A stretch of DNA of 33,553 bases, from the NCBI GenBank assembly GCA_017459345.1, contig JAFUDC010000129.1, forward strand, positions 1-33,553. The letters run 5' to 3'. This document shows, piece after piece, positions 33,469-33,553 of the stretch; positions within the stretch are counted from its first letter, which is position 1; the number at the start of each line of letters is the position of its first letter. The position numbers were made by a program, and so were the translations under genes. A model generated the notes under the pieces. That model saw only the letters and a list, made by a program, of their open reading frames with translations. It was not told the origin of the DNA and searched no databases. The DNA is from Eubacterium sp. (GTDB lineage Bacteria; Bacillota; Clostridia; Lachnospirales; Lachnospiraceae).

Positions 33469-33553
33469 GTGATTAACTTTTTCGAAGCCTTCAGGCAGCC
33501 GAAACCTGAAGATCGTGCCAAAGTAACAGCCCGCAGGGCTGATGCAAGTTCAA
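33469..33553. other. Window end, small hairpins, no gene seen
   Basis: A perfect 7-bp hairpin, cttcagg/cctgaag, lies at 33489-33495 and 33505-33511, and a 5-bp one, agccc/gggct, at 33528-33540. No ORF is evident. This may be part of the same repeat family as the preceding palindromic element. Confidence 0.35.

Overview
The window looks like chromosomal DNA from a Gram-positive, anaerobic Clostridia-type bacterium, most likely Lachnospiraceae (Bacillota). This rests on inference from gene content: a PPi-type phosphofructokinase, GGAGG ribosome binding sites, BspA-like leucine-rich-repeat proteins, SpaA/Cna-B surface proteins with a sortase motif, PrsW, and a Ser/Thr kinase beside an Ig-like surface protein. 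No rRNA, tRNA, CRISPR array, phage gene or transposase gene was seen.

Layout. (1) 1-2327: the 3' part of an ABC-F ATPase gene, then a DUF1015 gene, closed by a strong terminator. (2) 2357-11153, minus strand: a run of exported or envelope proteins. Read in transcription order these are a zinc-dependent phospholipase C-like protein, a D-Ala-D-Ala carboxypeptidase-like protein with degenerate SLH-like repeats, a 1537-aa BspA-type protein with an embedded papain-like domain, and two small paralogous secreted proteins, ending at the terminator shared with DUF1015. (3) 11154-12197: about 1 kb of non-coding DNA. It holds a 320-bp element with 12-bp terminal inverted repeats and an 11-bp flanking direct repeat, which looks like a MITE carrying three 74-bp hairpin repeats, followed by the leader and promoter of the phosphofructokinase gene. 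(4) 12198-14255: PPi-phosphofructokinase and PrsW, then a 26-bp-stem terminator shared with a convergent gene for a Q/N/S-rich anchored protein (14285-14917). (5) 15222-22712: a 2496-aa adhesin-like surface protein (fibro-slime domain, Cna-B/SpaA domains, LPASG anchor). (6) 22844-24413: malQ with its own promoter and terminator. (7) 24879-25640: a PD-(D/E)XK-nuclease-like protein of unknown role that probably starts at TTG. (8) 25739-33287: a tight three-gene unit of a membrane Ser/Thr kinase, a 69-aa membrane protein and an 1864-aa membrane-anchored Ig-like protein. (9) 33296-33468: a nested palindromic element of unknown nature.

The common theme is the cell surface: at least seven of the products are exported or membrane-anchored, and two short carbohydrate-metabolism units are interspersed. 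The most promising leads are the MITE-like element, the kinase/small membrane protein/Ig-like operon, the LRR protein carrying a Cys-His peptidase-like core, and a stop codon inside the repetitive tail of the carboxypeptidase gene with the same repeat continuing in frame behind it.
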